Shown: positions 50,109 through 58,280 of the stretch, one piece after another
Layout: every line of letters begins with the position of its first letter
Position numbering within the stretch: the first letter of the stretch is position 1
Origin: a virus
Direction: 5' to 3' (one strand)
Length of the DNA: 58,683 nt
Virus record (IMG/VR): IMGVR_UViG_3300027754_002641
Location: 1 to 58,683 of that record
Made by a program: the position numbers and the translations under genes
The notes under the pieces: model-generated
Databases searched by the model: none
What the model was told of the DNA's origin: nothing
The model's input: only the letters and a program-made list of their open reading frames with translations

Positions 50109-50383
50109 TTACTCACCTCGCTGGATGGGCTGGCTTCGTCGATCATAACTCGCCAGATATTCGCGGGCACGACGGAATGGTCATCTCCAGCGTTGTTCAT
50201 GTCCGCTGTAGGCTCACGCATTGCGCGGATTGCGGTGCGGGCTAGGTCTACCGTGTCGAACTTTGCTTCGGTGTGTTCGCGGAACCAGACCTCAATGCGC
50301 TCATCTAGTGCGGCAGAGACACGCAACTCCATCTCCGTAGGCTCCCGCGCAGCGGCGCTTACATCCTTATCTGTGGTGGTCAT
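50105..50383 (-). CDS. Small phage protein, paralogue of 5995-6279
   Basis: A 92-residue protein: EPTEMELRVSAALDERIEVW, then DLARTAIRAMREPTADMNNA and WRVMIDEAS. The same order as in the protein at 5995-6279, so the two share ancestry. Function unknown; probably an early protein. Confidence 0.75.
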   Translation of the reverse strand: MTTTDKDVSAAAREPTEMELRVSAALDERIEVWFREHTEAKFDTVDLARTAIRAMREPTADMNNAGDDHSVVPANIWRVMIDEASPSSEVSK

Positions 50384-50386
50384 GTC

Positions 50387-50854
50387 CTATTCTCCGGTAG
50401 GAGGGATGAGGGGGTTTGCCGCTGCGCGGGGCTGGCCGGTGGCCTTGGCGAGAGCGGCGCGTGCCTTCAACACGGGCTCAATATCGCGTTCATACCGGCG
50501 GCGTTCGCTCGGATACTCCTTGGTCTTTTCGTAGTAGGCTTCGACGTATTCAGCCAATCCGTCAGCGCACTCTTTCAGCGCCTCGTATATCTCAGGAGCG
50601 GCGGCGATTAGGCGGGCGTTGGCCTCAAGCTCAGGGCCACTCCGCCAGAGAGCAAAGTTGGCGTCAGTCACTCCACCAGCGTCCGCGTCACCGATTCCAA
50701 TCATGACGCGCGTACCAGGAGGCAACCCGGTTTCTGGCGGATAAGTGACCGAGGCGCGGTAAACTGCCCACGGCCCCGGAGTGAACGCAGGCGCTTCATC
50801 TTGCACCGCCAGACCCCGCGTAGCGGCCTTCCCCATATCCATTTCCTCTACCAT
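50387..50854 (-). CDS. Conserved small phage protein
   Basis: A 155-residue protein with FTPGPWAVYRASV (about 24-36) and ANARLIAAAPEIYEALKECA (about 78-97), the hallmark of a widespread phage protein of unknown role. The start at 50854 has GGGGG about 8 bases upstream; two further in-frame ATGs follow within 20 bases, the third with AGAGGAA at good spacing. Confidence 0.75.
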   Translation of the reverse strand: MVEEMDMGKAATRGLAVQDEAPAFTPGPWAVYRASVTYPPETGLPPGTRVMIGIGDADAGGVTDANFALWRSGPELEANARLIAAAPEIYEALKECADGLAEYVEAYYEKTKEYPSERRRYERDIEPVLKARAALAKATGQPRAAANPLIPPTGE

Positions 50855-50899
50855 CTACACATCCCCCTTTATGTTGATCAGCGCGGCGAGGGAGGTCAT
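50855..50899 (-). CDS. Possible 14-residue coupled micro-ORF
   Basis: MTSLAALINIKGDV starts in an ATGA overlap with the stop of the gene at 50896 and ends one base before the ATG at 50854. Its main support is this exact fit between two genes; its small size makes it uncertain. Confidence 0.3.
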   Translation of the reverse strand: MTSLAALINIKGDV

Positions 50900-51111
50900 C
50901 GCAGCACCGCCCGCACTGAATTGCAGATCAGCGCCAATCCGATTTTGAACGCCACGCCCGGTGGTAATGATACCCACTTGCCAGGATTGGCCGTCTCATC
51001 AATGGGCGTAATCGACAAAGTGACATTGCCGTCCTCGGGGCCAGTTCGCACGACAAGCGTTTGCCCGTCGTTATACTTTTTCAGGCCGGGGAGCGTGTTG
51101 CACCAACTCAT
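50896..51111 (-). CDS. Small hypothetical protein
   Basis: A 71-residue beta-rich protein (MSWCNTLPGLKKYNDGQTLV..., WVSLPPGVAFKIGLALICNS). It follows directly on the stop of the gene upstream. Unknown family; possibly an SH3-like small barrel. Confidence 0.55.
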   Translation of the reverse strand: MSWCNTLPGLKKYNDGQTLVVRTGPEDGNVTLSITPIDETANPGKWVSLPPGVAFKIGLALICNSVRAVLR

Positions 51112-51309
51112 CTACTTAACTCCTTGAACAAGAACTTTACGGACGCTTGCTCGGTCCTGGATTACACAGACTTCCCAAACATATTTGCGCGGCTCCACGT
51201 AAGCTCGGATTGCAAGCCATCGTGTGCGACGGATTGATTCTAGGTACGGACGGCCAATTGAGTCATGAACCGCCCATGCCTTTACCGGCTTTTTCTTCGT
51301 GCCCATCAC
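51112..51309 (-). CDS. Small basic hypothetical protein
   Basis: A 65-residue, Arg/Lys-rich protein (AWAVHDSIGRPYLESIRRTR, then YVWEVCVIQDRAS). It overlaps the preceding gene by 4 bases. The W.V.D..G......I..T and later V.I layout is common to small phage proteins of unknown role. Confidence 0.55.
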   Translation of the reverse strand: MMGTKKKPVKAWAVHDSIGRPYLESIRRTRWLAIRAYVEPRKYVWEVCVIQDRASVRKVLVQGVK

Positions 51310-51602
51310 TTAATCTCCCGCCGTATGGCCTGGGCTATGTCTTTGGCTGACTGCGCTCGCGCATTCCAGCGTAACCACTCTTCTCCGCGCTCAATCGTGC
51401 GGTCGAGGACATCAGCAAAATGCTTTTGTCGTTCCTCCGCAATCTCCGCCGCTCTCTCCAGCCCTGCGTTGCGGGCGGTGGTGAGGACAATGGCGATATA
51501 GACGCGGGCGCGGTCGTATTCCAACGCGTCCAGCGTGCCGTCATTTTCAATGCGTTCAATCACACGCTCAACAATGTCACGAGCCAGCTTCTCAGCGTCC
51601 AT
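51306..51602 (-). CDS. Small helical phage protein
   Basis: A 98-residue, strongly charged helical protein (IVERVIERIENDGTLDALEY..., GLERAAEIAEERQKHFADVL). The A..R..GLE.AAEIAE segment is widespread among Ea22-like phage proteins. It overlaps the upstream gene by 11 bases. Confidence 0.65.
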   Translation of the reverse strand: MDAEKLARDIVERVIERIENDGTLDALEYDRARVYIAIVLTTARNAGLERAAEIAEERQKHFADVLDRTIERGEEWLRWNARAQSAKDIAQAIRREIK

Positions 51603-52131
51603 CGGTGCTCTCCTGCTCTGTGGTCTCCAGCCCTGCGTCCCAAAGCCTCTCCCACACCTCTTGTGGGCCGATTACTCCGCCCTCCCTCTCCCTCGCCAGC
51701 TTGTGGAGGAGGGATTGAACGGCCTGAGCCAAGACATACTCATTAGAAAATGAGCGTGCGTATTGCTTGTTCGCGTACTTCTCCCAAGCATTGTCTGAAC
51801 TTTGAACAGTCTTCGCCGCCAACTCCGCCCAACTTTGCTCATCGGCGGGAGGGGTGGTGGGAACGGGGTCCATCTTGGCGCACGCGCTTTTGCATTCCGG
51901 GCAGTGCTGTTTCACGGGGAAGCCTTGCCACACCTCCAACTGCGTCTCTTGCCACTCTCGTTTGCAGTTCACGCAGCGATGCGTCGGGGTGGTAGGAACG
52001 GGGAGCCGGAAACCGGCGGAGAGGATGGCGGCGACTTGCTCCGACGCGTAAATATCGAACGGTGACGCAGACCAAGCCGCGTCAATGATCCGCGCTAACC
52101 GCTCACGCTCGTCTGTGGATGGGGTGGTCAT
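51592..52131 (-). CDS. Hypothetical protein with a zinc ribbon
   Basis: A 179-residue protein. The N-terminus (DERERLARIIDAAWSASPFD) is a phage-typical helix; CVNCKREW (about C53, C56) and HCPECKSAC (about C76, C79) form a zinc ribbon; the C-terminus is helical (YVLAQAVQSLLHKLARERE). Function unknown. Confidence 0.6.
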   Translation of the reverse strand: MTTPSTDERERLARIIDAAWSASPFDIYASEQVAAILSAGFRLPVPTTPTHRCVNCKREWQETQLEVWQGFPVKQHCPECKSACAKMDPVPTTPPADEQSWAELAAKTVQSSDNAWEKYANKQYARSFSNEYVLAQAVQSLLHKLAREREGGVIGPQEVWERLWDAGLETTEQESTDGR

Positions 52132-52135
52132 TCTC

Positions 52136-52342
52136 TCACTCCATGTCCTTAGTCTCGTTCAAAGACCGCGCCAACGCCTTTTCGAAGGCCGCGCGCTGCT
52201 CATCTGTCAGTGGCGTGCGGTTGCCTCTGGGATCCTCGTTGTAGCCCTCGCCGATGCTCGTGGTGAAGGTTCCGCCAATGCCGCGCGACATCGATCCTGA
52301 AAGCATGGTCCGGCGCACGCCCTTCGTTGATGGGGTGGTCAT
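52136..52342 (-). CDS. Small hypothetical protein
   Basis: A 68-residue protein: MTTPSTKGVRRTMLSGSMSR and so on, ending in TDEQRAAFEKALARSLNETK. The start at 52342 is set by GGAG 8 bases upstream and overlaps the stop of the small membrane-protein gene. Its first residues (MTTPST) repeat those of the gene at 51592-52131, perhaps a local duplication of a start region. Confidence 0.55.
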   Translation of the reverse strand: MTTPSTKGVRRTMLSGSMSRGIGGTFTTSIGEGYNEDPRGNRTPLTDEQRAAFEKALARSLNETKDME

Positions 52343-52449
52343 GTGCGTTTCTCCAATGCGATGGCAATACGCCAAAGCACAATAAAGATCGAAAACAGTA
52401 TCAGGGTTATGGCGAATAGACTGAGGCAGACTGGGGTAAGGTCCATCAT
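52339..52449 (-). CDS. 36-residue single-span membrane protein
   Basis: MMDLTPVCLSLFAITLILFS followed by IFIVLWRIAIALEKRT: one strong membrane span with a basic C-terminus. It has one of the best ribosome binding sites in the window (AAGGAGG, 5 bases before ATG) and overlaps the next gene by 4 bases, so it is very probably translated. Role unknown. Confidence 0.65.
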   Translation of the reverse strand: MMDLTPVCLSLFAITLILFSIFIVLWRIAIALEKRT

Positions 52450-52472
52450 TTTTCCTCCTTAACTTCTGGCGT

Positions 52473-52500
52473 GAAAAGCCGGGGGCGTTACACCCCCGGC
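52473..52500 (-). terminator. Rho-independent terminator after the DUF669 gene
   Basis: On the minus strand: GCCGGGGG, loop TGTAACG, CCCCCGGC, then TTTTCAC. The 8-bp stem is perfect. It separates the recombination genes (52509-54166) from the small genes downstream. Confidence 0.85.
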
Positions 52501-52508
52501 CTCGCTTG

Positions 52509-52985
52509 CTACTTTTCCCAAGGCTTCTTCTTGGGACCGCCAGAGTTGCTCGCCGCTGGTTTGGTGGACGCAGCCGGAGCATCGCTGATGGGCTTGTAGC
52601 GCACCGTATTCTGATCCTCGCCGGTATCCTTGCGCTTGGACATGCCGATCTTCAACTTCACCGGAATGCCGTGAAGCATATTGGTGTTGTTGCAGGATTC
52701 GTTGGGCTTGCCGATCGCCCGCATCAAATCCTTCATAGAAGCATTGGCGATGTCCATTGCCATCTGGTTCTCATGCCGGACATTGAGACGGTCCCAATAC
52801 TTACGGCCAGCGTAATCGCCGTCGAGAATGGTAAATTCAAGCTCGATGAACTTTCCGTTGCCGGATTTGGTCGTCTTGTAATCGCTGCCGGTAACTTCTG
52901 CGATGTATTCGCCAACCGGAAACGGCGTGTAATCAACACGATCCGCAACAACGTTCGGATCGAATACGAAATCAAGTTCAGCCAT
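52509..52985 (-). CDS. DUF669 protein (ssDNA-binding-like)
   Basis: A 158-residue protein with DUF669 features: N-terminal LDFVFDPNVVADRVDYTPFP, PVGEYIAEVTGSDYKTTKSG, ELEFTILDGDYAGRKYWDRL, and a Pro/Lys-rich disordered tail. DUF669 proteins accompany Sak4-type recombinases and are thought to act as single-strand binding proteins. It lies 4 bases after the ATPase gene. Confidence 0.85.
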   Translation of the reverse strand: MAELDFVFDPNVVADRVDYTPFPVGEYIAEVTGSDYKTTKSGNGKFIELEFTILDGDYAGRKYWDRLNVRHENQMAMDIANASMKDLMRAIGKPNESCNNTNMLHGIPVKLKIGMSKRKDTGEDQNTVRYKPISDAPAASTKPAASNSGGPKKKPWEK

Positions 52986-52989
52986 TTGC

Positions 52990-53760
52990 TTATTCCTTTG
53001 TGTCGAGTTGTGGTTGCATTGCGGTTACGAGTGCTTCGGTGAAGGCTGCGTAATCCAGCGGCATGGTATCTGGCAGCGCCCACCGTGATTTAGCAACCCA
53101 GCCGGGGCGCTCTTGGGTATGGAGTACGCGAGAGCCTGACCCGATTGCCCTGGTTTTCTTTTGGCTGAAGCCGATATCGTTCTTCACGGTCGTCACTGTG
53201 TAGTTTGCGAAAACGAGACAGTCACACCATTCAGAAATGATAGCGGCAGCACCCTTATGCAAGTCGAGCATATAGCGATCGTAGCTGTCGTTCAGCGGAT
53301 CGTCATAACGCTTGATTTGCGTATGAGCCAGAAGAATGACCTGCATGTTTTTCTCGTTACGCAGCAGGTCAAAACCTTCCAACACATTTCTCCATAGCTC
53401 CACGGCGAAGGCATAGCCCTTGCCGAAGCCGATGTCATCGATGCTGCTGACCTTATTGTTCTTGGCAACTTGCTTGTGGATAAGCTGCTCCAGCCAGTCG
53501 GCGCTATCGAGCACCACAGTGCCAAAGTTGTGGTCTTCATTGAAGAGGGACTGGATTGCCTCCATGACTTCTTCATAGGACTGAGACTTCGGGAAAGCGG
53601 TGACTGAGAGTGCATCCAAACCTTCTTCTGTCTGGATGAACACAGGCCGATCGGCCTGTGATGCGAACGAGCTTTTGCCGACGCCGTGCGTACCGTACAA
53701 CACGATACGCGGCGGGTGGGTGACGCTCGTTTTGCGTAGTGATTTTAGATTAATTGCCAT
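52990..53760 (-). CDS. Sak4-type RecA-like ATPase
   Basis: A 256-residue protein: Walker A GTHGVGKS at 23-30; Walker B VVLDSAD at 82-88; a QVILLAHTQIKRYDDP segment (about 143-158) typical of phage AAA_24/Sak4 annealing ATPases. No L2-type extension of true RecA is seen. With the DUF669 protein and the Cas4-like nuclease it makes a phage recombination module. Confidence 0.85.
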   Translation of the reverse strand: MAINLKSLRKTSVTHPPRIVLYGTHGVGKSSFASQADRPVFIQTEEGLDALSVTAFPKSQSYEEVMEAIQSLFNEDHNFGTVVLDSADWLEQLIHKQVAKNNKVSSIDDIGFGKGYAFAVELWRNVLEGFDLLRNEKNMQVILLAHTQIKRYDDPLNDSYDRYMLDLHKGAAAIISEWCDCLVFANYTVTTVKNDIGFSQKKTRAIGSGSRVLHTQERPGWVAKSRWALPDTMPLDYAAFTEALVTAMQPQLDTKE

Positions 53761-53761
53761 C

Positions 53762-54166
53762 TTACTTTTCCGTTCTGATTACAGTTACCGATGTCTTGGC
53801 GGGTTCGATGGTCATCGCTTTGCAGAAGGTGTTGTAGAACCTCGGCTCGTTGTTCTCCAGATAGCGCAATCCTTTCATGTCGAGTTCAGGCTTTTGTTTC
53901 ACGGGCAGCATGGCTTCGGGAATGTTGAGTTTCGGCACCGCATCCCAATCGATCTTGCGATTGAGTTTGCCGGTCAGCGTGACTTTGTAGGGTCCGACTT
54001 GATGGGACTCGCTGCCCTCAGTCTTTGCTGGTAGGAAACCGAGAAGCTCTTCCTCGATTTCAATGCGGCGCTTGTTTGCCGCGCTTTCTTCGTTCTTGGC
54101 ATCCATCCAATCGGCTGCGGCGTCTTCGACAGTACGGTTGGAAAACATCTTCGGTTTGAAGTTCAT
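53762..54166 (-). CDS. Small phage protein of the recombination module
   Basis: A 134-residue protein: a helical N-terminus (DAAADWMDAKNEESAANKRR, then EIEEELLGFL) and a beta-rich centre (YKVTLTGKLNRKIDWDAV), followed by LRYLENNEPRFYNTFCKAMT. This pattern recurs beside Sak4 and exonuclease genes in phages; the function is unknown. GAGGAA precedes the start at 54166. It is the first gene of the minus block. Confidence 0.7.
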   Translation of the reverse strand: MNFKPKMFSNRTVEDAAADWMDAKNEESAANKRRIEIEEELLGFLPAKTEGSESHQVGPYKVTLTGKLNRKIDWDAVPKLNIPEAMLPVKQKPELDMKGLRYLENNEPRFYNTFCKAMTIEPAKTSVTVIRTEK

Positions 54167-54208
54167 GGGTTCCTCTGTTTTGCTGCGGTTTATGTTTTGA
54201 GCATTTGG

Positions 54209-54237
54209 ACATTGCGATGCGCCGCACGTTATGTCAA
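54209..54237 (-). promoter_or_regulatory. Possible promoter for the minus-strand recombination block
   Basis: On the minus strand TTGACA (54237-54232) is a perfect -35 element; 17 bases on, CAATGT (54214-54209) is a poor -10. It lies in the 99-base divergent gap between the recombination genes and the Cro-like gene, the natural place for a control region. Confidence 0.35.
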
Positions 54238-54265
54238 ACGTATTTTCCCGATAAAGGAGATTTTT

Positions 54266-54460
54266 ATGAAACTACGAAAGTGGCTGAACCAGCAGAAGCT
54301 CACAAACCGCGCTTTTGCAGAGATGATTCAGGCGTCTGAGTCGGCTGTGCATATGTGGACACGGGTGGATCGCCTGGGAAGAATGCCGCGTCCGCACCAT
54401 ATGATGGCAATACAAAAAGCCACCAACGGCAAAGTTCGCCCGCAGGATTTCTATTCGTGA
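54266..54460 (+). CDS. Cro/YdaS-like helix-turn-helix regulator
   Basis: A 64-residue protein: MKLRKWLNQQKLTNRAFAEM, IQASESAVHMWTRVDRLGRM (the helix-turn-helix), then a short C-terminal tail ending RPQDFYS. It is a single-domain Cro-type protein. AAGGAG 6 bases upstream sets the start at 54266. It is divergent from the recombination block and may regulate both directions. Confidence 0.8.
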   Translation: MKLRKWLNQQKLTNRAFAEMIQASESAVHMWTRVDRLGRMPRPHHMMAIQKATNGKVRPQDFYS

Positions 54461-54876
54461 GAACCGTATCGTTCACCGTACCGGGACAACCTGTAGCGAA
54501 GGGACGCGCCAGGGTGTCTACATATGGTGGTCATGTACGTTCTTACACACCGGAGAAAACACGCCGGTATGAGAATCAGGTGGCGGCATACGCTGCCGAA
54601 TCCATGAACGGCGCGCTGCCGATCGGCGGGCCGGTTGAAGTTGTGGTGCAGGCGTTTATGCTGGTGCCCGCCTCATGGTCGTTGAAGAAAAGACTTTCGG
54701 CCATAGCGGGTCAAATCAAACCGACAACCAAGCCGGACTTAGACAACATTGTTAAGGCGCTTGATGGCATCAACGGCATTGTCGTTGTTGACGACTCGCA
54801 GATCGTTAAGCTGACTGCAACCAAGCAGTATTCCGAGCTACCGCAACTGATCGTAACGGTTATAGGGCAAGAATGA
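54457..54876 (+). CDS. rusA: RusA-type Holliday junction resolvase
   Basis: A 139-residue protein with the RusA signature KPDLDNIVKALDGINGIVVV, then DDSQIVKL and TKQY (about 85-120). The first Asp cluster is catalytic in the family. It resolves four-way junctions before packaging. The start GTG at 54457 overlaps the previous stop. Confidence 0.9.
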   Translation: MRTVSFTVPGQPVAKGRARVSTYGGHVRSYTPEKTRRYENQVAAYAAESMNGALPIGGPVEVVVQAFMLVPASWSLKKRLSAIAGQIKPTTKPDLDNIVKALDGINGIVVVDDSQIVKLTATKQYSELPQLIVTVIGQE

Positions 54877-57143
54877 CCGATTTCATCACGACCGCTACCC
54901 GGCTCGTTGAGCGGGGGTACAGCGTCATCCCCATTATCCCCGGTGAAAAGCGCCCCGGCGAGCATAAGGGCGACCAGTGGGTCGGGATGGCTAAATGGCA
55001 GCGGTACTGCGATCGCTCGCCTACGAGGTTTGAATTGGACCTGTGGGCCAAATGGCCTGGGAAATCCATCTGCCTGGCGCTGGGGCGGGCCAGTAACGTC
55101 ACCGCCATAGACTTCGACTACGGCTCGCCGGAAGTGCGGACGGCTCTGGAAGCCTGCCTGCCGCCGTCGCCGGTCAAGAAGATGGGGGCTAAGGGGTACA
55201 CGGCGTTCTACCGTGGCTTTTCTGTCGCATCTAAAAAATATTTGCTGGACGGCGTTAGCGTTGTTGAGGTGCTGGCCCACGGTAAGCAAACCGTGTTGCC
55301 GCCAAGCGTTCATCCTGATGGCATGAATTACCAATGGACAACGCCCGACACGCTGGAGGATTTGACCGCCTCCGAACTGCCGGAACTGCCGCACGACATA
55401 CACGATAGGATTGCAAAGGCCCTAGAGCCTTTTCTACCAAAGGTGGAGGCAGCGGCGGTCAATGGGACTGCCGTTCACGGGCTTGTCGTGGGCGGTGGGA
55501 GTGCTGGCGTCCTTAGCGACAATGATAGCTATTGGCGTGATATCAATGATAAGGCATTGTTAAACCTTGATGTTTGGGTTCCAAGGCTTTTCCCAAACGC
55601 TGGGCGTGGGTCTGACGGTGGCTACAGGGTAGACCCCATCTGGCGGGGTGTGACGAAGATGACCAAGAAGGTGGGCATCCACCCGAGCGGCATCCGTGAC
55701 TTCGGCACGGACCAAAGCATGACCCCCATAGACTTGGTTATGGCGGCTACAGGCGCTGATCTTGAAGCGGCCAGCACATATCTGCGGGATGCGCTAGGGA
55801 TCGCCCATGAGGCTGTATTCCGGCCTGGTGAGGGGTGCGTTGAGATAAACCCTGTTTGGGAACACGCCGCCCCCGCCCAAGCGAAAAAGGCTGCTCCAAA
55901 GCGGGTGGCTTTTCCAACCGGCCAGGGGTGTGTGGGGCTGCTCGCGCAGTACATCAATGAAACCGCCATCCGGCCCCAGCCGGTGCTGGCTGTGGCGGCG
56001 GCGTTGTGCGCCATAGGCACTCTGGCGGGCCGCAAATATCGCTCGCCTACAAACCTGCGGACCAATCTGTACGTGGTCAGCTTGGCGGATTCGGGGGCTG
56101 GTAAAAACCACAGCCGTCAGGTTATCAGCCGCATCTTCAGCGATCTGATCGGCTGCGACGATCGTCTGGGCGGCGGGAAGATTGCCTCCGGCACGGGCTT
56201 GCTGACGGCGCTGTTGCGTAGCCCCAGCATCTTGTTCCAGTTGGATGAGTTCGGGATGTTCTTGACGGCGGTGGCGGACAAGAAGCGCAGCCCGCGCCAT
56301 CTGACCGAGATTATCGAGCACATGACCGAATTGTTCACCAGCAGCAACGATGTGTACCGGGGCATCGAGTACGCCGACCAACGCGACAGGCCGCGCAAGT
56401 CCATCATCCAGCCGTGTTTAAGCATCCACGGCACGACCGTGCCGGGGCACTTCTGGAAGGCGCTTGAATCCAGTAGCGCGGTGGACGGCTCGCTTGCTCG
56501 CTTCATCATTTGCGAGAGTGAGAACCATTACCCTGACAGCCAGCATCCTCCCGAGCGGCAACCGCCGGAACAGTTGTTGGATTTGATGCGGCGTATCGCT
56601 ACGCCGATTGGCGGCGCTTCGGCTATTCAATTGAACGGCGAACATCCGCCGGGAGAGATTATGACCGTGCCATACAGTGAAGCGGCGACGGCCTTTATCA
56701 AGAGCTTGGAAAAGAAGACGACCGAGAAGCTGAACGCCGTGAAGGGTACGCCTTACACGGCGCTGTGGGCACGGCGCGACGAACTTAGTATCAAGGTTGC
56801 GCTTGTCCACGCCATAGGGCGCAATCCTGAAGAGCCAGTGATCGACATGGTGGATTTCGATTTCGCTTTGAAGATTGTTGAAAATTCTATTCATCTGATG
56901 GTTGAAGGTATTGAGCGGTTTGTTTCCGATAACGTCGCGGAGTCTTATACCAAGCGCGTTCTTGAGGTGATCCGTAAGGCTGGCGGCGTTATGGACAAGT
57001 CGGCTTTGTATAAACAGACGCTGTTCTTGGGTCGTGACAGAGACACAACGATCAAAGCGTTGATAGGTTCCGAGGATTTGATTGAAGAGATTGTCCCGCC
57101 CCAAGGGCCGGGCCGACCGAAGACAATTTACCGGGCGGTTTAG
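54873..57143 (+). CDS. Primase-polymerase / DUF3987 helicase
   Basis: A 756-residue protein. The N-terminal Prim-Pol domain (about 1-170) has the catalytic pair D80, D82 in AIDFDYG; a middle region (about 210-320) has no known motif; the C-terminal DUF3987 region has ADSGAGKNHSR (about 405-415) as a variant P-loop and a long helical end. It probably primes and unwinds DNA. It overlaps the RusA gene by 4 bases; its stop overlaps that of the minus-strand gene facing it. Confidence 0.85.
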   Translation: MTDFITTATRLVERGYSVIPIIPGEKRPGEHKGDQWVGMAKWQRYCDRSPTRFELDLWAKWPGKSICLALGRASNVTAIDFDYGSPEVRTALEACLPPSPVKKMGAKGYTAFYRGFSVASKKYLLDGVSVVEVLAHGKQTVLPPSVHPDGMNYQWTTPDTLEDLTASELPELPHDIHDRIAKALEPFLPKVEAAAVNGTAVHGLVVGGGSAGVLSDNDSYWRDINDKALLNLDVWVPRLFPNAGRGSDGGYRVDPIWRGVTKMTKKVGIHPSGIRDFGTDQSMTPIDLVMAATGADLEAASTYLRDALGIAHEAVFRPGEGCVEINPVWEHAAPAQAKKAAPKRVAFPTGQGCVGLLAQYINETAIRPQPVLAVAAALCAIGTLAGRKYRSPTNLRTNLYVVSLADSGAGKNHSRQVISRIFSDLIGCDDRLGGGKIASGTGLLTALLRSPSILFQLDEFGMFLTAVADKKRSPRHLTEIIEHMTELFTSSNDVYRGIEYADQRDRPRKSIIQPCLSIHGTTVPGHFWKALESSSAVDGSLARFIICESENHYPDSQHPPERQPPEQLLDLMRRIATPIGGASAIQLNGEHPPGEIMTVPYSEAATAFIKSLEKKTTEKLNAVKGTPYTALWARRDELSIKVALVHAIGRNPEEPVIDMVDFDFALKIVENSIHLMVEGIERFVSDNVAESYTKRVLEVIRKAGGVMDKSALYKQTLFLGRDRDTTIKALIGSEDLIEEIVPPQGPGRPKTIYRAV

Positions 57144-57466
57144 GTTTCGGGCTTATACAGCCCGACTCGGTGGCATTCACGGATGATCCAAGTCATAACG
57201 TCTTGGTTATCCACTCCGGTGCGGCACCGCTTAGGGTGGCGTGATCGCCAATAGCTCATGTCTGGGTACAGGCTGGTCATAAATGCCAGCCCGTGCATTT
57301 GTATGGGGCGCAGTATCATTATGCTGCCGTCTTCTCTGCGGACGACATAGCGACGTTCCCCGGCTTTCGTGGTTGCTTCCACGAAGCCGAGGCATTCAAA
57401 CGCTGGCGCGTAGCGTTTGACGATCGTCACGTTATTGGCAGAACCGGCTGAGATATTCTTTCTCAA
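57140..57466 (-). CDS. Small hypothetical protein, start uncertain
   Basis: A 108-residue protein with a basic, possibly DNA-binding body (FVEATTKAGERRYVVRREDG, YWRSRHPKRC). The start codon is TTG at 57466; GTG at 57430 is an alternative directly after the stop of the upstream gene. Neither has a clear binding site. A CGGGC/GCCCG hairpin lies within its 3' end at 57147-57165. Function unknown. Confidence 0.5.
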   Translation of the reverse strand: MRKNISAGSANNVTIVKRYAPAFECLGFVEATTKAGERRYVVRREDGSIMILRPIQMHGLAFMTSLYPDMSYWRSRHPKRCRTGVDNQDVMTWIIRECHRVGLYKPET

Positions 57467-57644
57467 CGTTTGGGTGGCGTGTGAAGATTTCCATCATACG
57501 CAGGATCGCGATCGGAATGGACGTTTCACCATGCGCATAGCGGCGCATGGTTCTGACGTTCACGCCGAATAGAACGCATAGAATGTGGCGCTTGAGAGCC
57601 GGGTGTTTCTCGCACCATTTGTTGAATTGATCTCTGTCGCTCAT
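57432..57644 (-). CDS. Helix-turn-helix-like small protein
   Basis: A 70-residue protein: FNKWCEKHPALKRHILCVLF, GVNVRTMRRYAHGETSIPIA and a helical C-terminus. The middle part (G.N.RT.RRYA.GE..IP) is typical of Cro/CI-type HTH domains in phages. It overlaps its neighbour upstream by 4 bases. Confidence 0.65.
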   Translation of the reverse strand: MSDRDQFNKWCEKHPALKRHILCVLFGVNVRTMRRYAHGETSIPIAILRMMEIFTRHPNVEKEYLSRFCQ

Positions 57645-57799
57645 CGTCCGGTCACATCAGTTGTTTTGTGCATGTGTTGCATGATAAGGCGCGGGCACAG
57701 TACGAGGTTGGCAACGTGCGGCGGCAGAGGCTTGGCGTTCGGGTACTCGGGCCGTAGCCACAGCTTGAAGCGGTCGAGCAGGGTCATGGTGCTTATCAT
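57641..57799 (-). CDS. 52-residue hypothetical protein
   Basis: MISTMTLLDRFKLWLRPEYP and so on, with an amphipathic N-terminal helix and a Pro-rich middle (NAKPLPPHVANLVLCPRLIM). ATGA overlaps on both sides link it to its neighbours, which supports translation. Unknown function. Confidence 0.55.
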   Translation of the reverse strand: MISTMTLLDRFKLWLRPEYPNAKPLPPHVANLVLCPRLIMQHMHKTTDVTGR

Positions 57800-58029
57800 T
57801 TTGGTTCTAATGCGCGCATTGCGCGGTATATGTCAGGGAGAAAGTAAAGCGTGTTCCAACCTAGGGAGAGTTTGTACACTTTTGCACCAGCATCAACCAT
57901 TGCGTCCGTTACGGTATATTGTGGAGGTGACGCGTAGGCGTAACTCCATGCGTCGTCATAACTTACCCCTTCATGGTGTCTGAGGTATTCCAAAAAACGT
58001 GCGGTAACTTGATTGTTGGGCATGTTCAT
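57796..58029 (-). CDS. Small hypothetical protein
   Basis: A 77-residue protein: VTARFLEYLRHHEGVSYDDA, then PPQYTVTDAMVDAGAKVYKL and a short C-terminus. The V.DAMVDAG..VY segment is common in small phage proteins, and loosely resembles the EPTxEM family. It overlaps the next gene by 4 bases. Confidence 0.6.
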   Translation of the reverse strand: MNMPNNQVTARFLEYLRHHEGVSYDDAWSYAYASPPQYTVTDAMVDAGAKVYKLSLGWNTLYFLPDIYRAMRALEPK

Positions 58030-58280
58030 TTTCCATCCTTCGCGGCGCGAATTAATTCCATGTATCCGTCCAAACCTTCAACATCCCAATGAGGTTCGGC
58101 TAGCATCCCTTCTGTTGGGGTTTCCAATGCGTCGAGGGCGGCCTCTGCCATTGTTTTGTATTGCTCCCAACGCGGGCCGCTTAACGCGTTCCCGCTGAAC
58201 GGCGCGTCTGGATTGCTGTAGCCGTCGGCCACGCACATCGCCCGCGCTATCTTTTCAATCATGTTCATTTCCACCACCAT
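58026..58280 (-). CDS. Small phage protein, distant paralogue of 5995 and 50105
   Basis: An 84-residue protein: IEKIARAMCVADGYSNPDAP, YKTMAEAALDALETPTEGML and YMELIRAAKDGK. The A..AL.A...PT..M...  ..W(Y)..LI.AA plan is that of the proteins at 5995-6279 and 50105-50383. It starts at 58280 or at an internal ATG within the first 7 codons. Confidence 0.6.
   Translation of the reverse strand: MVVEMNMIEKIARAMCVADGYSNPDAPFSGNALSGPRWEQYKTMAEAALDALETPTEGMLAEPHWDVEGLDGYMELIRAAKDGK

Noticed and set aside
57147-57165. Terminator between the converging primase gene and the minus-strand gene
   Set aside because: A 6-bp hairpin TCGGGC/GCCCGA is present but no T-run follows on either strand.
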